From Bacillota bacterium (GTDB lineage Bacteria; Bacillota; DTU030; DUMP01): a DNA stretch of 42,863 bases. Made by a program: the position numbers and the translations under genes. Shown in pieces: positions 1-10,841 of the stretch. The DNA lies in assembly GCA_030153805.1 (NCBI GenBank), contig JASKLG010000005.1, positions 1 to 42,863 of the forward strand, read 5' to 3'. Position 1 is the first letter of the stretch; the number at the start of each line of letters is the position of its first letter. Below the pieces are notes generated by a model, which saw only the letters and a program-made list of their open reading frames with translations, had not been told where the DNA came from and ran no database searches.

Positions 1-326
1 GCGTACTCCAGGTACGGAAGCCAGCGCTCAAATTCGTTTTCGGCCTCCGGCCCCACGTAGGCCTCGAAGGCTTCGCCCGGCCCGACCTGGCGGTAATCCT
101 CCGGCGGGAAAGCGAAGAACCAGGTGTGACCTTCCTGGTAGACCCAGTACGGGTAATAACCTTCGCGATCGTACCCGCGCCCCCAGCCCTGGGAAGTACC
201 TTCCCCATCCTCGTCGCGGACATAGAACCCGGCTTCCTTCAAGGCCTTAGTTAAGCGTGGCAGGTCTATGGCGAAGGGGAGCTCAACCTGCACCATCTGA
301 CGGTCCAGCTTCATCTCGTAGGCCAC
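1..326 (-). CDS. Hypothetical protein, 3' end outside window
   Basis: The reading frame starts at a GTG with an AGGAGG site eight bases upstream and runs off the left edge, so about 108 residues are visible and the C-terminus is missing. The visible part is rich in Tyr, Trp, Gly and acidic residues, with no signal peptide, membrane segment or cofactor motif. I do not recognise the family. It lies 95 bases downstream of the aminotransferase on the same strand, so the two could be cotranscribed. The clear ribosome binding site and intact frame are the main reasons to call it a gene. Confidence 0.6.
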   Translation of the reverse strand, partial: MAYEMKLDRQMVQVELPFAIDLPRLTKALKEAGFYVRDEDGEGTSQGWGRGYDREGYYPYWVYQEGHTWFFAFPPEDYRQVGPGEAFEAYVGPEAENEFERWLPYLEY

Positions 327-421
327 GTTTGCCCCTCCTGGCAGCTTTTGCCGTTAGTCTGCCCGAAGAGGCCGCTTTCCATTCCGCGTGCGGTAACGGC
401 AGCCGGCCCGGCCGTTCACTC

Positions 422-1654
422 CTACCGCGCCGGAGCGTTTTTCTCCAGCTGCGTGCGGAAGAAACGGCCCAACCGCTCTATTCCGGCGGCAATCTCCGCC
501 GTTTGGGGGTAAGAGAAACAGAGCCGTAGTTGGTTACTCCCCTGGCCGTGCGCGTAGAAAGAACGCCCGCTCACGTAGGCCACTTTTTCTTCGACGACGG
601 CCTGCTTGAGGAGCCGGCTCGTATCAAGGCCGGCCGCCGCCGGGAGCGTTACCCAGGTGAAGAACCCGCCCTGAGGCTCCACCCAACGCGACCCGGCCGG
701 GAAATGCCGCTCAAGTGCGGCCATCATGGCTGCAGCCTTATCCTTGAGTAAAACGCGGCTATTTTCTATCTGGCGATCAATGATCCCTCTCCGGCCGCAC
801 TCCAGAGCCACGAGCTGGCTCAAGCTTCCGGAACACTGGTCGTTCGTCTGCTTTACGGCAATTAGTTTTTCGGCCAATGCCCGCGGCGCCACCACCCAAC
901 CCAGGCGCAGGCCGGGGGAAAGGATTTTGGAAAAAGTGCCCAGGAAAATAACGCCGCCCGTTCGGTCGAGGGCTTTCAGCGCCTGCTCCCCCTCGCCGGC
1001 AAAGCGCAGCTCCGCGTACGCTGCGTCTTCCACCAGCGGTACGCCGTAAGCGCTGGCCAGATCCACCAGAAGCTGCCGGCGCGAAGCGTTTAAAGTGGTG
1101 CCGCTCGGATTTTGGAAAGTGGGAATGGTATAGATGAACTTCGGGCGGATCCCGCGCTTTTTAAGCTCGGCCAGGCGTTCTGCCAAAAGGTCTACCTGGA
1201 GCCCGGCTTCGTCCATCGGTATCTCCTCGATGTGCGCCCGGTAGGTAGCAAAGGTTTGGAGGGCTCCCATGTAGGAAGGAGCCTCGGTTATAACCGTATC
1301 GCCCGGCTCTACCAGCACACGGCAAAGAAGGTCCAGCCCCTGCAAGGCGCCGGTGGTAATAACCACCTCTTCCGGCGCCGTTTTAACTCCAAAACGGTCC
1401 AGCATGCGCTGGGCGAGGTATTCCCGTAGCGCAGCAAATCCGGCCGTCGGGCCGTACTGCAGCGCCTGAGCGCCTTTTTCCGCGAGGATCCGGTCTGTCA
1501 CTTCCCTGACCTCGGGCAAACGAAACATATCCGCCGCAGGAAAACCGCCGGCGAAAGAGGTGACGCCCTCCATTTCGCTGAGGCGCATAACTTCGGCAAT
1601 GTCCGTGTTCGCTTCTCCCCGCCACTTAGGGCTAAACAGATCATCCCAATTCAT
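422..1654 (-). CDS. PLP-dependent aminotransferase, fold type I (MocR/LysN-like, no HTH)
   Basis: This 410-residue protein has the landmarks of a class I/II aminotransferase. They include NPSG at about 182-185, the Asp-x-x-Tyr pair at 210-213 that contacts the cofactor, the Schiff-base Lys near 243 in GTFSKILSPGLRLGW, and a late NQLRLCFS segment whose Arg should bind the substrate carboxylate. It resembles the aminotransferase half of MocR proteins and 2-aminoadipate/LysN-type enzymes but has no GntR DNA-binding domain. Family knowledge suggests transamination of an amino acid with 2-oxoglutarate; the substrate cannot be read from sequence. A TTG nine codons upstream (1681) is in frame, but it sits inside the GGAGGG, so the ATG beginning MNWDD is preferred. 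It is divergent from the IclR gene. Confidence 0.85.
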   Translation of the reverse strand: MNWDDLFSPKWRGEANTDIAEVMRLSEMEGVTSFAGGFPAADMFRLPEVREVTDRILAEKGAQALQYGPTAGFAALREYLAQRMLDRFGVKTAPEEVVITTGALQGLDLLCRVLVEPGDTVITEAPSYMGALQTFATYRAHIEEIPMDEAGLQVDLLAERLAELKKRGIRPKFIYTIPTFQNPSGTTLNASRRQLLVDLASAYGVPLVEDAAYAELRFAGEGEQALKALDRTGGVIFLGTFSKILSPGLRLGWVVAPRALAEKLIAVKQTNDQCSGSLSQLVALECGRRGIIDRQIENSRVLLKDKAAAMMAALERHFPAGSRWVEPQGGFFTWVTLPAAAGLDTSRLLKQAVVEEKVAYVSGRSFYAHGQGSNQLRLCFSYPQTAEIAAGIERLGRFFRTQLEKNAPAR

Positions 1655-1753
1655 AATCCTGGCTTGATGCCTTCCCTCCAATCAGTTTCTTGGCCTATCT
1701 TTACAAAAATCTTCTCGAGGCACAAGGAATTTCCCTGCCGGATGACGAAATGT

Positions 1754-1759
1754 TATAAT
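1754..1759 (+). promoter_or_regulatory. Putative -10 element for the IclR gene
   Basis: A perfect TATAAT lies 45 bases before the IclR start in the 149-base divergent intergenic region. No good -35 is found at 16-18 bases (TTCCCT at 1731-1736 is the best), so the promoter may be weak or activator dependent. Imperfect inverted sequences around it (GACGAAATGTT and AAACGTTGTC) could be an operator for the adjacent IclR protein, but the symmetry is poor. Confidence 0.45.
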
Positions 1760-1803
1760 GTTAAATGAAACGTTGTCTTACCCTATAAGACGGAGGCTGG
1801 CCC

Positions 1804-2613
1804 ATGCAGCGCTCATCAGACGCTTCCGGTCCTGCCTACAACGTCCGCGCCGTGGAACGCGCTATGGACCTGCTTTTGGCCCTGGGAAGGACCGATTCCG
1901 CTTTGGGCGTGACCGAACTCGCCTATGAACTGCACCTTCACAAGAGCACCGTCCACCGTCTGCTCGTCACATTGGAAGGCAAGGGATTTGTAGAGCAAGA
2001 CCCAGCCAGCGGGCGGTACCATCTGGGGCTCAAGCTCTTCGAACTCGGCACCGTCGTCGCTTCCCGGCTGGAACTTCGGCGCGAAGCTCTGCCTTTTCTT
2101 AAAGAACTTTCAGAAAAGAGTGGTCACACCGTCCACCTGGTGCTTTTGTCCGGATACGACCCCATCTACGTGGAGAAGGTGGAAAACCCGCATTCGGTGG
2201 TAACTTATTCCCAGATCGGTAAAAAGCTGCCGCTTCATGCCACCGCATCCGGCAAGGTACTGCTGGCTCATCTGCCGCCTAAGGAGCAAGAAGAAGTACT
2301 GCGCGGTCCCTTGACGGCGTACACGCCAAACACCATTACCGATCCGGCCGTCCTCCGGGAACATTTGGCGCGTGTGGCCCAGCAGGGGTATGCGGTGGAC
2401 GATGAAGAGTTGGAACTGGGGCTGCGTTGTGTGGCCGCGCCTATTCGCGGCCCGCGCGGCCAGGTAGTGGCGGCGCTGTCTTTATCCGGTCTTACGGCGA
2501 CGCTCACCCAGGAGAGGCTGCCCGGACTGATCGCCGCTGCCCAGGAAACGGCGCGGGCCATCTCCCGCCGCCTAGGATACAGCGAAGCGTTACTTCTTTT
2601 GCGAGAAGGTTGA
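1804..2613 (+). CDS. IclR-family transcriptional regulator
   Basis: This is a 269-residue protein of normal IclR length. The N-terminal winged helix-turn-helix spans about residues 12-75 (AVERAMDLLLAL, then a recognition-helix region HKSTVHRLLVTLE and wing GRYHLG). The C-terminal effector-binding GAF-like domain includes LPLHATASGKVLLAHL and a DDEELELGLRCVAAPI segment typical of the family. The ATG is preceded by GGAGG at nine bases. IclR proteins usually sense small organic acids and control adjacent catabolic genes. Here the neighbours are a divergent aminotransferase and, 48 bases downstream, panB. The target is unknown. Confidence 0.93.
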   Translation: MQRSSDASGPAYNVRAVERAMDLLLALGRTDSALGVTELAYELHLHKSTVHRLLVTLEGKGFVEQDPASGRYHLGLKLFELGTVVASRLELRREALPFLKELSEKSGHTVHLVLLSGYDPIYVEKVENPHSVVTYSQIGKKLPLHATASGKVLLAHLPPKEQEEVLRGPLTAYTPNTITDPAVLREHLARVAQQGYAVDDEELELGLRCVAAPIRGPRGQVVAALSLSGLTATLTQERLPGLIAAAQETARAISRRLGYSEALLLLREG

Positions 2614-2661
2614 TTAGCGCCTTAATTTTTCCTTGAAATAAAAGAATAGGAGGTATGTTTG

Positions 2662-3513
2662 GTGCGCAGCAAAGTTACCATTACCACCCTTAGAGAAAAG
2701 GTGGCCCGGGGCGAAAAGATCACTATGGTCACAGGTTACGACTATCCTCTGGCCCTGGCCGAGGAAAAGGCCGGCGTGGATATCATCCTGGTCGGCGACT
2801 CCCTCGGAATGACGGTGCTCGGCTATGACTCTACCCTGCCTGTACGCATGGACACTATGATCGATCATGCGCAGGCGGTCCGCCGGGCGGCACCTACGGC
2901 TTATGTCATCGGCGATATGCCCTACCTTTCCTATCAAATAAGCATAGAGCAGGCCGTCGCCAACGCCGGGCGCTTCATGAAAGAAGCCGGCTGTGACGCA
3001 GTGAAGCTGGAAGGAGGCCGCAACGTACTTGATGTGGTGGCCGCCCTGACCAAGGCCACCATCCCAGTGATGGGTCATATCGGACTTACGCCGCAGTCCA
3101 TTGCTATGCTGGGCGGTTTCAAGTCTCAAGGTCGTAGCCTGGCCGCCGCCGAGGCGCTGATCGAGGACGCCAAGGCGCTGGAGGAAGCAGGTGCAGTGGC
3201 CCTGCTGCTGGAAGCCGTACCGCCGGAGGTAGGAAAGATCATCACTTCCCGGGCAAACATACCCGTCATCGGTATCGGCGCCGGCCCGTACTGTCACGGC
3301 CAGTGCCTCATCGTTCACGATATGCTCGGCTTCTTCGAAGCGTTCACGCCCAAGTTCGTCAAGAAGTATGCAGATCTTAACAGCATCATCGTCAAGGCGC
3401 TGGAAGAGTATATCAGCGATGTAAAAGGCGGTACTTTCCCCGGCCCGGAACATTGCTATAAGATGCAACCGGGCGAAGGCGAAGCGCTTCTGGCAAAATT
3501 CCCGGTAGAATAA
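2662..3513 (+). CDS. panB: 3-methyl-2-oxobutanoate hydroxymethyltransferase
   Basis: Ketopantoate hydroxymethyltransferase transfers a hydroxymethyl group from 5,10-methylene-tetrahydrofolate to 2-oxoisovalerate, the first step to pantothenate and CoA. The 283-residue protein shows the expected barrel motifs: VTGYDYPLA, ILVGDSLGM (metal-binding Asp), MGHIGLTPQ, and a conserved late VIGIGAGPYCHGQ. An AGGAGGT lies seven bases before a GTG at 2662; an in-frame TTG at 2659 is too close to it. The usual partners panC and panD are not adjacent, so this is an orphan copy next to an IclR gene. It ends at a shared bidirectional terminator facing gyrA. Confidence 0.95.
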   Translation: MRSKVTITTLREKVARGEKITMVTGYDYPLALAEEKAGVDIILVGDSLGMTVLGYDSTLPVRMDTMIDHAQAVRRAAPTAYVIGDMPYLSYQISIEQAVANAGRFMKEAGCDAVKLEGGRNVLDVVAALTKATIPVMGHIGLTPQSIAMLGGFKSQGRSLAAAEALIEDAKALEEAGAVALLLEAVPPEVGKIITSRANIPVIGIGAGPYCHGQCLIVHDMLGFFEAFTPKFVKKYADLNSIIVKALEEYISDVKGGTFPGPEHCYKMQPGEGEALLAKFPVE

Positions 3514-3557
3514 CCGAAAAAATAAGCTGCTCTTTCAAGATCTAAGGGTTAAAGAAG

Positions 3558-3598
3558 GCTCCCGCCCGTCCGTTAAGACGGGAGGGAGCCTTTTCTTA
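3558..3598. terminator. Bidirectional intrinsic terminator between panB and gyrA
   Basis: A 14-bp stem (3558-3571 with 3577-3590, one internal mismatch) has a six-base loop. It is followed by TTTTCTT on the plus strand and, read the other way, by TTCTTT. It serves the two convergent genes; the gyrA stop codon lies within the T-tract. Confidence 0.9.
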
Positions 3599-6019
3599 AT
3601 CTACCACCCGCGCCAGCGCCATCACGCTGTCGCCTTCTTCGAGGCGCATTAGTGTTACTCCCTGAGCATCGCGTCCCTTCACCGGGATGTCCTCCACAGC
3701 CAGGCGGATGAGCAGTCCGCCGGCAGTTATGAGCATCAGGTCGTCACCCGGGCGCACCACCTTCATATCCACCACAGGCCCGTTACGGTCCGTGACGCGT
3801 ATAGCTCGTATTCCTTTTCCGCCCCGGCTGTGGGGGGTAAATTCGGCAAGCGGCGTCCGCTTGCCGAAACCTCGGGTCGTGACGGCTAGAAGGTCGGCAC
3901 CCTTCTGCACCACATCCAGGCTGACCACGGCGTCGTCTGGGGCCAGGTTGATGCCCCGCACGCCGCGTGCCGTGCGTCCCATGGAACGGATTTCACTTTC
4001 AGCAAAACGGATTAATTTGCCGCTGCGCGTACCTAGGAGGAGTTCGCGCTGTCCGTCGGTACGCCGGACGTAGATAAGTTCGTCTCCTTCCTCTAAAGTG
4101 ATTGCCTGAAGCCCGACCCGGCGCACGGAATCGAAATCGGGTAGAGGCGTTTTCTTCACGTAGCCGCGCCGGGTGGCCATGACCAGGTATTCTCCTTCGG
4201 TAAACTCGCGCACTCCGAGAACGGCCGTAACCTTTTCTCCCTGATCCAAGGAGATTAAGTTTACCAGGGAGGTACCCTTGGCCTGCCGGCTCGCCTCTGG
4301 GATCTCATGCCCTTTTACCCGGTAGACGCGCCCGTTATTGGTGAAAAAGAGGATATAGTCGTGGGTGCTCAAGGTGATTAAGTGTTCGACCACGTCTTCT
4401 TCCTTAGTTCCAGTGCCCAGGATGCCCCGGCCGCCCCGGCGCTGGCTGCGATAGGTAGCCAGAGGCTGTCTCTTGACGTAGCCCTCCGCAGTCAGCGTGA
4501 CCACAATTTTCTCTTCGGGGATGAGATCCTCGGGTGATAAGGGTCCCACATCGCTGGTAATGCGGGTGCGCCGTTCGTCCCCGTACTTTTCCTTTATCTC
4601 CAAAAGTTCGCTGCGGATAATTTGGTAAACCATATCTTCACTGGCCAGGATAGCGCGCAGGCGTTCGAGGGTCTGCAAAACCTCTTGGTACTCTTCTTCA
4701 ATTTTTTCCCGTTCCAGCCCGGTAAGGCGCTGCAGTCTCATGTCCAGGATGGCTTGGGCCTGTTTTTCGGAGAGGCCGAACCGCTCCATGAGGCCCGTTC
4801 GCGCCTCATTTACTGTGTGCGCCGCGCGGATAAGGGCAATTATCTCGTCAATGTGATCCAGCGCAATGCGCAGCCCTTCTAGGATGTGCGCCCTTTCTTC
4901 CGCCCGCGCCAAGTCGAAACGCGTGCGGCGCACCACAACCTCTTTTTGATGATCCAGGTAATGCCTGAGCATTTCCTTCAGGTTGAGGATACGCGGCTCG
5001 CCGTCGACCAGCGCGAGCATGATCACCCCGAAGGTATCCTGAAGTTGAGTCCGGTGATAAAGCTGGTTGAGGAGGACGTCAGCGTTCGCGTCCCGCCTGA
5101 GTTCAATTACAATGCGTATACCTTCGCGCCCGGACTCATCCCTAAGATCGGTAATTCCCTCAATCTCTTTTTCCCGTACCAGGTCGGCAATTGTCTCCAC
5201 CAGGCGCGCCTTGTTGACCATGTACGGCAGCTCAGTCACTACGATCTGCTGCCTGCCGCCCTTGGCCGTTTCAATGTGGGCGGCCGCCCGCACCTTAATG
5301 CTTCCGCGGCCTGTAGTGTAGGCGGCGCGGATGCCGTCGCGCCCCAGGATGAGCCCCCCGGTCGGGAAATCAGGCCCCTTTATGGCCAGCATCAGTTCGT
5401 TTACGGTAACTTCCGGATTGTCGATGAGCATGACCAGCGCATCCACCACTTCGCGCAGGTTGTGGGGAGGAATGTTGGTAGCCATGCCCACGGCAATGCC
5501 GGAAGAACCGTTGATGAGGAGATTGGGTATACGGGAAGGCAGTACGACCGGCTCTTTGAAATGCTCATCGAAGTTGGGAATAAAGTCGACCGTCTCTTTG
5601 TCGATGTCGCGCAGCATTTCTACCGCCAGAGGGGTCATGCGCACTTCGGTATAGCGCATGGCTGCCGGCGCATCGCCGTCGATGGAGCCGAAATTCCCGT
5701 GCCCGTCCACCAGCGGATAACGGCAGACGAAGTCCTGGGCCAGCCGCACCATGGCATCGTAAATGGCCACATCGCCGTGCGGATGGTATTTTCCCAACAC
5801 CTCACCCACGAGGCGGGCCGACTTCTTGTACGGTTTGTCTGGCCCCATCCCCACTTCGCTCATGGCGTAGAGGATGCGCCTTTGCACGGGCTTGAGCCCG
5901 TCGCGCACGTCCGGTAGCGCCCTGCCGACGATTACGCTCATGGCGTAATCCAGATAGGAGCGCTTCATCTCTTCTTCAATTTGCACGGGAACGATGCGAC
6001 TGGCTACTTTTTCCGCCAC
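3596..6019 (-). CDS. gyrA: DNA gyrase subunit A
   Basis: This is the 807-residue cleavage/rejoining subunit of gyrase. The catalytic Tyr is at 123 in [10 protein letters not shown]. The quinolone-determining loop reads [12 protein letters not shown] (78-89), and the GyrA box QRRGGRG near residue 525 marks a true gyrase rather than topoisomerase IV. The C-terminal half shows the repeated beta-pinwheel blades and an acidic end. The start is GTG with AAGGAAG upstream, 18 bases after gyrB, so both are in one transcription unit. Residue 84, equivalent to E. coli Ser83, is Val (GTG codon), which is unusual at the classic quinolone-resistance position; Asp88 (E. coli Asp87) is kept. Confidence 0.98.
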   Translation of the reverse strand: MAEKVASRIVPVQIEEEMKRSYLDYAMSVIVGRALPDVRDGLKPVQRRILYAMSEVGMGPDKPYKKSARLVGEVLGKYHPHGDVAIYDAMVRLAQDFVCRYPLVDGHGNFGSIDGDAPAAMRYTEVRMTPLAVEMLRDIDKETVDFIPNFDEHFKEPVVLPSRIPNLLINGSSGIAVGMATNIPPHNLREVVDALVMLIDNPEVTVNELMLAIKGPDFPTGGLILGRDGIRAAYTTGRGSIKVRAAAHIETAKGGRQQIVVTELPYMVNKARLVETIADLVREKEIEGITDLRDESGREGIRIVIELRRDANADVLLNQLYHRTQLQDTFGVIMLALVDGEPRILNLKEMLRHYLDHQKEVVVRRTRFDLARAEERAHILEGLRIALDHIDEIIALIRAAHTVNEARTGLMERFGLSEKQAQAILDMRLQRLTGLEREKIEEEYQEVLQTLERLRAILASEDMVYQIIRSELLEIKEKYGDERRTRITSDVGPLSPEDLIPEEKIVVTLTAEGYVKRQPLATYRSQRRGGRGILGTGTKEEDVVEHLITLSTHDYILFFTNNGRVYRVKGHEIPEASRQAKGTSLVNLISLDQGEKVTAVLGVREFTEGEYLVMATRRGYVKKTPLPDFDSVRRVGLQAITLEEGDELIYVRRTDGQRELLLGTRSGKLIRFAESEIRSMGRTARGVRGINLAPDDAVVSLDVVQKGADLLAVTTRGFGKRTPLAEFTPHSRGGKGIRAIRVTDRNGPVVDMKVVRPGDDLMLITAGGLLIRLAVEDIPVKGRDAQGVTLMRLEEGDSVMALARVVD

Positions 6020-6037
6020 TTTCTTCTTCCTTTCCCC

Positions 6038-8304
<2,267 letters not shown>

Positions 8305-8368
8305 TTCTATCAGCTCCTTTTCCGCTTTTATACTCGCGGCCGGCTTTACCGGGGAGAACAGCGCTGCC

Positions 8369-9475
8369 TTAAAGCGGCTTAAGCTCTCCTTGTGCTACAT
8401 GCCAGGAAGCAGCAGCGGGAAATATTGTAAGTTTTATCTCTTCCGCCGAAGTAAGGAAAGTCTGGCTGCCCCGGCGCGCCTCGCGCATCAGGCAGGCCTG
8501 GCGTCTAGGGTCGAGCTCTGAGAAGACGTCGTCTAAGAGAAGGAGAGGCATCTCTCCCGTATGGCTCCGAATAAACTCTAGCTCGGCCAGCTTCCAAGCC
8601 AGGGCTGCAGTGCGCTGTTCCCCTTGTGATCCGTAGCTTCTAAGGTCTCTTCCCCCTATAGTAAAGTTGATTTCATCGCGCTGAGGCCCGCTTAAGGTGA
8701 TGCCGCGACGGAGCTCCTCGCGGCGGTTTCTGTCGAGCTTTTGGAGAAAGGCAGTTTGGGCTCCTTCCAGCGTGGGCGGGTCAGTAAGCGGAATGCTTGG
8801 GTTATAACTGATGCCCAGCTCATAGCCGCCGCTCAGCTCCCTGTGCCTTTCGTCTGCCCAGCGTGCGAGTTCGGCGACGGCAGCACGCCGTCTTATGGTA
8901 AGCTCGGCTCCGTGGCGGGCCAGCTCTTCATCCCACACCGAAAGTGCAAGTTCACTGGAAGCAGTAGGAGGAAGCTTTTTTAAATGGGCGTTCCGTTGGG
9001 CGAGAATACGGTTGTACTCGCGCAGGTGGTAGTAATAGGGACGGCTTATCTGCAGCAGGAGAAGGTTGAGAGCATGCCGGCGCACTTCCGGTGGTCCTTT
9101 TATTAAGGACAGGTCCTCCGGGGAAAAGCAGACTGCCGTAACCTGGCCGAAAAGGTCGGCGAGACGTGGATGTTCCGTGCGATCCAGGGTGAGGGTTTTA
9201 CCCCGGGACCGGTCCCAGCGGAGCACGAGGGAGAGCTCACCCGTCGCGCGTTCGATGCGTGCTCCTACAGCAAAACTGGTGCTCCCGAACCTTGCCAGAT
9301 CGGCATCGCGATGGGTACGAAACGACTTGCCACTGGCCAGGAAGAAGATGGCTTCTAAAAGGTTGGTTTTTCCTTCGGCGTTGGCACCGGTGATCACGTT
9401 CAGGCCCGGTGCCGGCTGCCACTCAAGCTTTCCCCAGTTGCGGAAGTCGGCGAGGGTGAGCAGTTTTAGGAGCAC
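8369..9475 (-). CDS. recF: DNA replication and repair protein RecF
   Basis: This SMC-like ATPase loads RecA at gaps through the RecFOR pathway. The 368-residue protein has Walker A (GANAEGKTN), the ABC signature (SYGSQGEQRT) and Walker B with D-loop (LLLLDDVFSELD), in the right order and spacing. The start is GTG with TAGGAGAG eight bases upstream, only 11 bases after dnaN. The S4-domain gene (yaaA) that lies between dnaN and recF in Bacillus is absent. Confidence 0.97.
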   Translation of the reverse strand: MLLKLLTLADFRNWGKLEWQPAPGLNVITGANAEGKTNLLEAIFFLASGKSFRTHRDADLARFGSTSFAVGARIERATGELSLVLRWDRSRGKTLTLDRTEHPRLADLFGQVTAVCFSPEDLSLIKGPPEVRRHALNLLLLQISRPYYYHLREYNRILAQRNAHLKKLPPTASSELALSVWDEELARHGAELTIRRRAAVAELARWADERHRELSGGYELGISYNPSIPLTDPPTLEGAQTAFLQKLDRNRREELRRGITLSGPQRDEINFTIGGRDLRSYGSQGEQRTAALAWKLAELEFIRSHTGEMPLLLLDDVFSELDPRRQACLMREARRGSQTFLTSAEEIKLTIFPAAASWHVAQGELKPL

Positions 9476-9486
9476 CTTAATCTCTC

Positions 9487-10596
9487 CTAAACGGCCTGGC
9501 GCGTCGTTACCGGCATAACCAGGTAAAGGTAACTCGAATTTCCTGCCGGGCCGATCACCGCCGCACTTTCCGGGCCGGTGAACTTTAGTTCAATTTCTTC
9601 GCTCCCCAAAATACGCAGGGGCTCGATTAAATAACGCCCGTTGAAAGAAATATAGAGCTCTTCTCCCGTAACCTCGGCCGGAACCAGCTCTTCCATGCGG
9701 CCAACGTCAGCACTCTGAGCCTGCACCCGGATGCCCTCCGGAGAGAGATTAAGTTGAACGGCATTCATCTTTTCGGAAGAGAACAGCTCTGCCCTCTCCA
9801 GGGCGGCGAGGAAATCGGGCCGTTTGACCCGTGCCTCCCTGGTAAAACTCCTAGGCAGCACCGACTCGTAAGGAAGGTAGTTCCCCTCCACCAGGCGGGA
9901 AACCAGCGTCCAGGTGCCGGTGGCGAAGATGATCTGTTTAGGGGCAGCGGCAATGCTAACTTCTCCTCCGCCTCCCGAAAGGCGGGCGACTTCTTCCAGA
10001 GTGCGCGCCGGTACCAGGTATTCGCCCGAGGCACTTGCAGCGCTGAGCGGGCTTTCCGTCAGGGCCAGGCGATGACCGTCGGTGGCTACCAGCCGTAGGG
10101 AAGTGCCGCGGAGGGAAAAGAGAACGCTGGTGAGAAGTTGCCTCAATGCGTCATGGGCGGCGGCGAAGGTAACCCGTTGCAGTAAGGTGCGCAGGGTTAG
10201 CTCGGGAAGCCGAAGAAGCTCCACTGCTTCCAAAGCCCCAACCGTTGGAAAGTCGGCAACGGGGAGAGTGAGAAGGCGAAAGTGCGAGGAGGCGGCAGTC
10301 AAAGAAACGTGCTCCCCGCCGTTTTCCTCCGCTAGGGTTATCTCTCCTTCCGGCAGGCGCCTCAAGATGTCGACTAAATAGCGTGCTGGAATAAGCACCT
10401 GTCCTTCTTCTTTAACGTGTGCCTCAAAGCTCGACTCTATCCCCAGTTCAAGGTCGGTACCGGTAAGGGTCACCTTATCCCGGCCGGCGGTGACGAGGAT
10501 GCCGGTGAGGGCCGGGACGGTACTTTTGGTCAGCACCGCCCGCAGGGCGGCCTGGGCGGCGGTAAGGAAGGGCTCGCGGGAGGTAGTAAAGTACAC
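9487..10596 (-). CDS. dnaN: DNA polymerase III beta subunit (sliding clamp)
   Basis: The 369-residue clamp has the normal three-domain length. Recognisable clamp segments include LLQRVTFAAAHDALRQ, LRLVATDGHRLALTE and the C-terminal YLVMPVTTR (final beta strand motif, usually MP-hydrophobic-R). It is a dimeric ring that tethers polymerase III and is contacted by many clamp-binding peptides. The start is GTG with AAAGGAG ten bases upstream. The 245-base gap to dnaA contains DnaA-box-like sequences. Confidence 0.97.
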   Translation of the reverse strand: MYFTTSREPFLTAAQAALRAVLTKSTVPALTGILVTAGRDKVTLTGTDLELGIESSFEAHVKEEGQVLIPARYLVDILRRLPEGEITLAEENGGEHVSLTAASSHFRLLTLPVADFPTVGALEAVELLRLPELTLRTLLQRVTFAAAHDALRQLLTSVLFSLRGTSLRLVATDGHRLALTESPLSAASASGEYLVPARTLEEVARLSGGGGEVSIAAAPKQIIFATGTWTLVSRLVEGNYLPYESVLPRSFTREARVKRPDFLAALERAELFSSEKMNAVQLNLSPEGIRVQAQSADVGRMEELVPAEVTGEELYISFNGRYLIEPLRILGSEEIELKFTGPESAAVIGPAGNSSYLYLVMPVTTRQAV

Positions 10597-10621
10597 GAGA
10601 ATTTCACTCCTTTATCTCTGG

Positions 10622-10837
10622 TTATCCACAGGGCGGGTAACTACGCTGCGATCTTAACCGTTAAAACTGGGATAACTTCGTAAGAGTAGTAGAGGGCTGT
10701 GGTTAGCGTGGACAAGGTAGAAAGACATACTTGTCCACAAAGAAAAGGTTGGGGAAAAATCTCGTCAAAGTGTGGAAAAAATGGGGAAGGCTTGGGGAAA
10801 AAAGTTGATCTATGGAGAAAGAGAAAAATTATCCCCA
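10622..10837. other. oriC, dnaA-dnaN intergenic DnaA-box cluster
   Basis: A perfect TTATCCACA is at 10622-10630, TTGTCCACA at 10731-10739, TGTGGAAAA (reverse orientation, one mismatch) at 10771-10779, and TTATCCCCA at 10829-10837. Weaker reverse matches lie near 10698-10715. The segment also holds A/G-rich runs at about 10741-10830 that could serve in unwinding. This position, downstream of dnaA, corresponds to the main unwinding part of the bipartite Bacillus origin. Which side unwinds here cannot be decided by eye. Confidence 0.8.
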
Positions 10838-10841
10838 GGCT

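Noticed and set aside
1804-3513. IclR gene and panB as a regulated pantothenate operon.
   Set aside because: They are adjacent, but no other pantothenate gene is present and IclR proteins normally act on catabolic genes; adjacency alone is not enough.
4886-5917. A 343-codon open frame on the plus strand opposite gyrA.
   Set aside because: It lies entirely antisense to the conserved gyrA core, its product is low-complexity with no recognisable motif, and such frames are common in GC-rich DNA.
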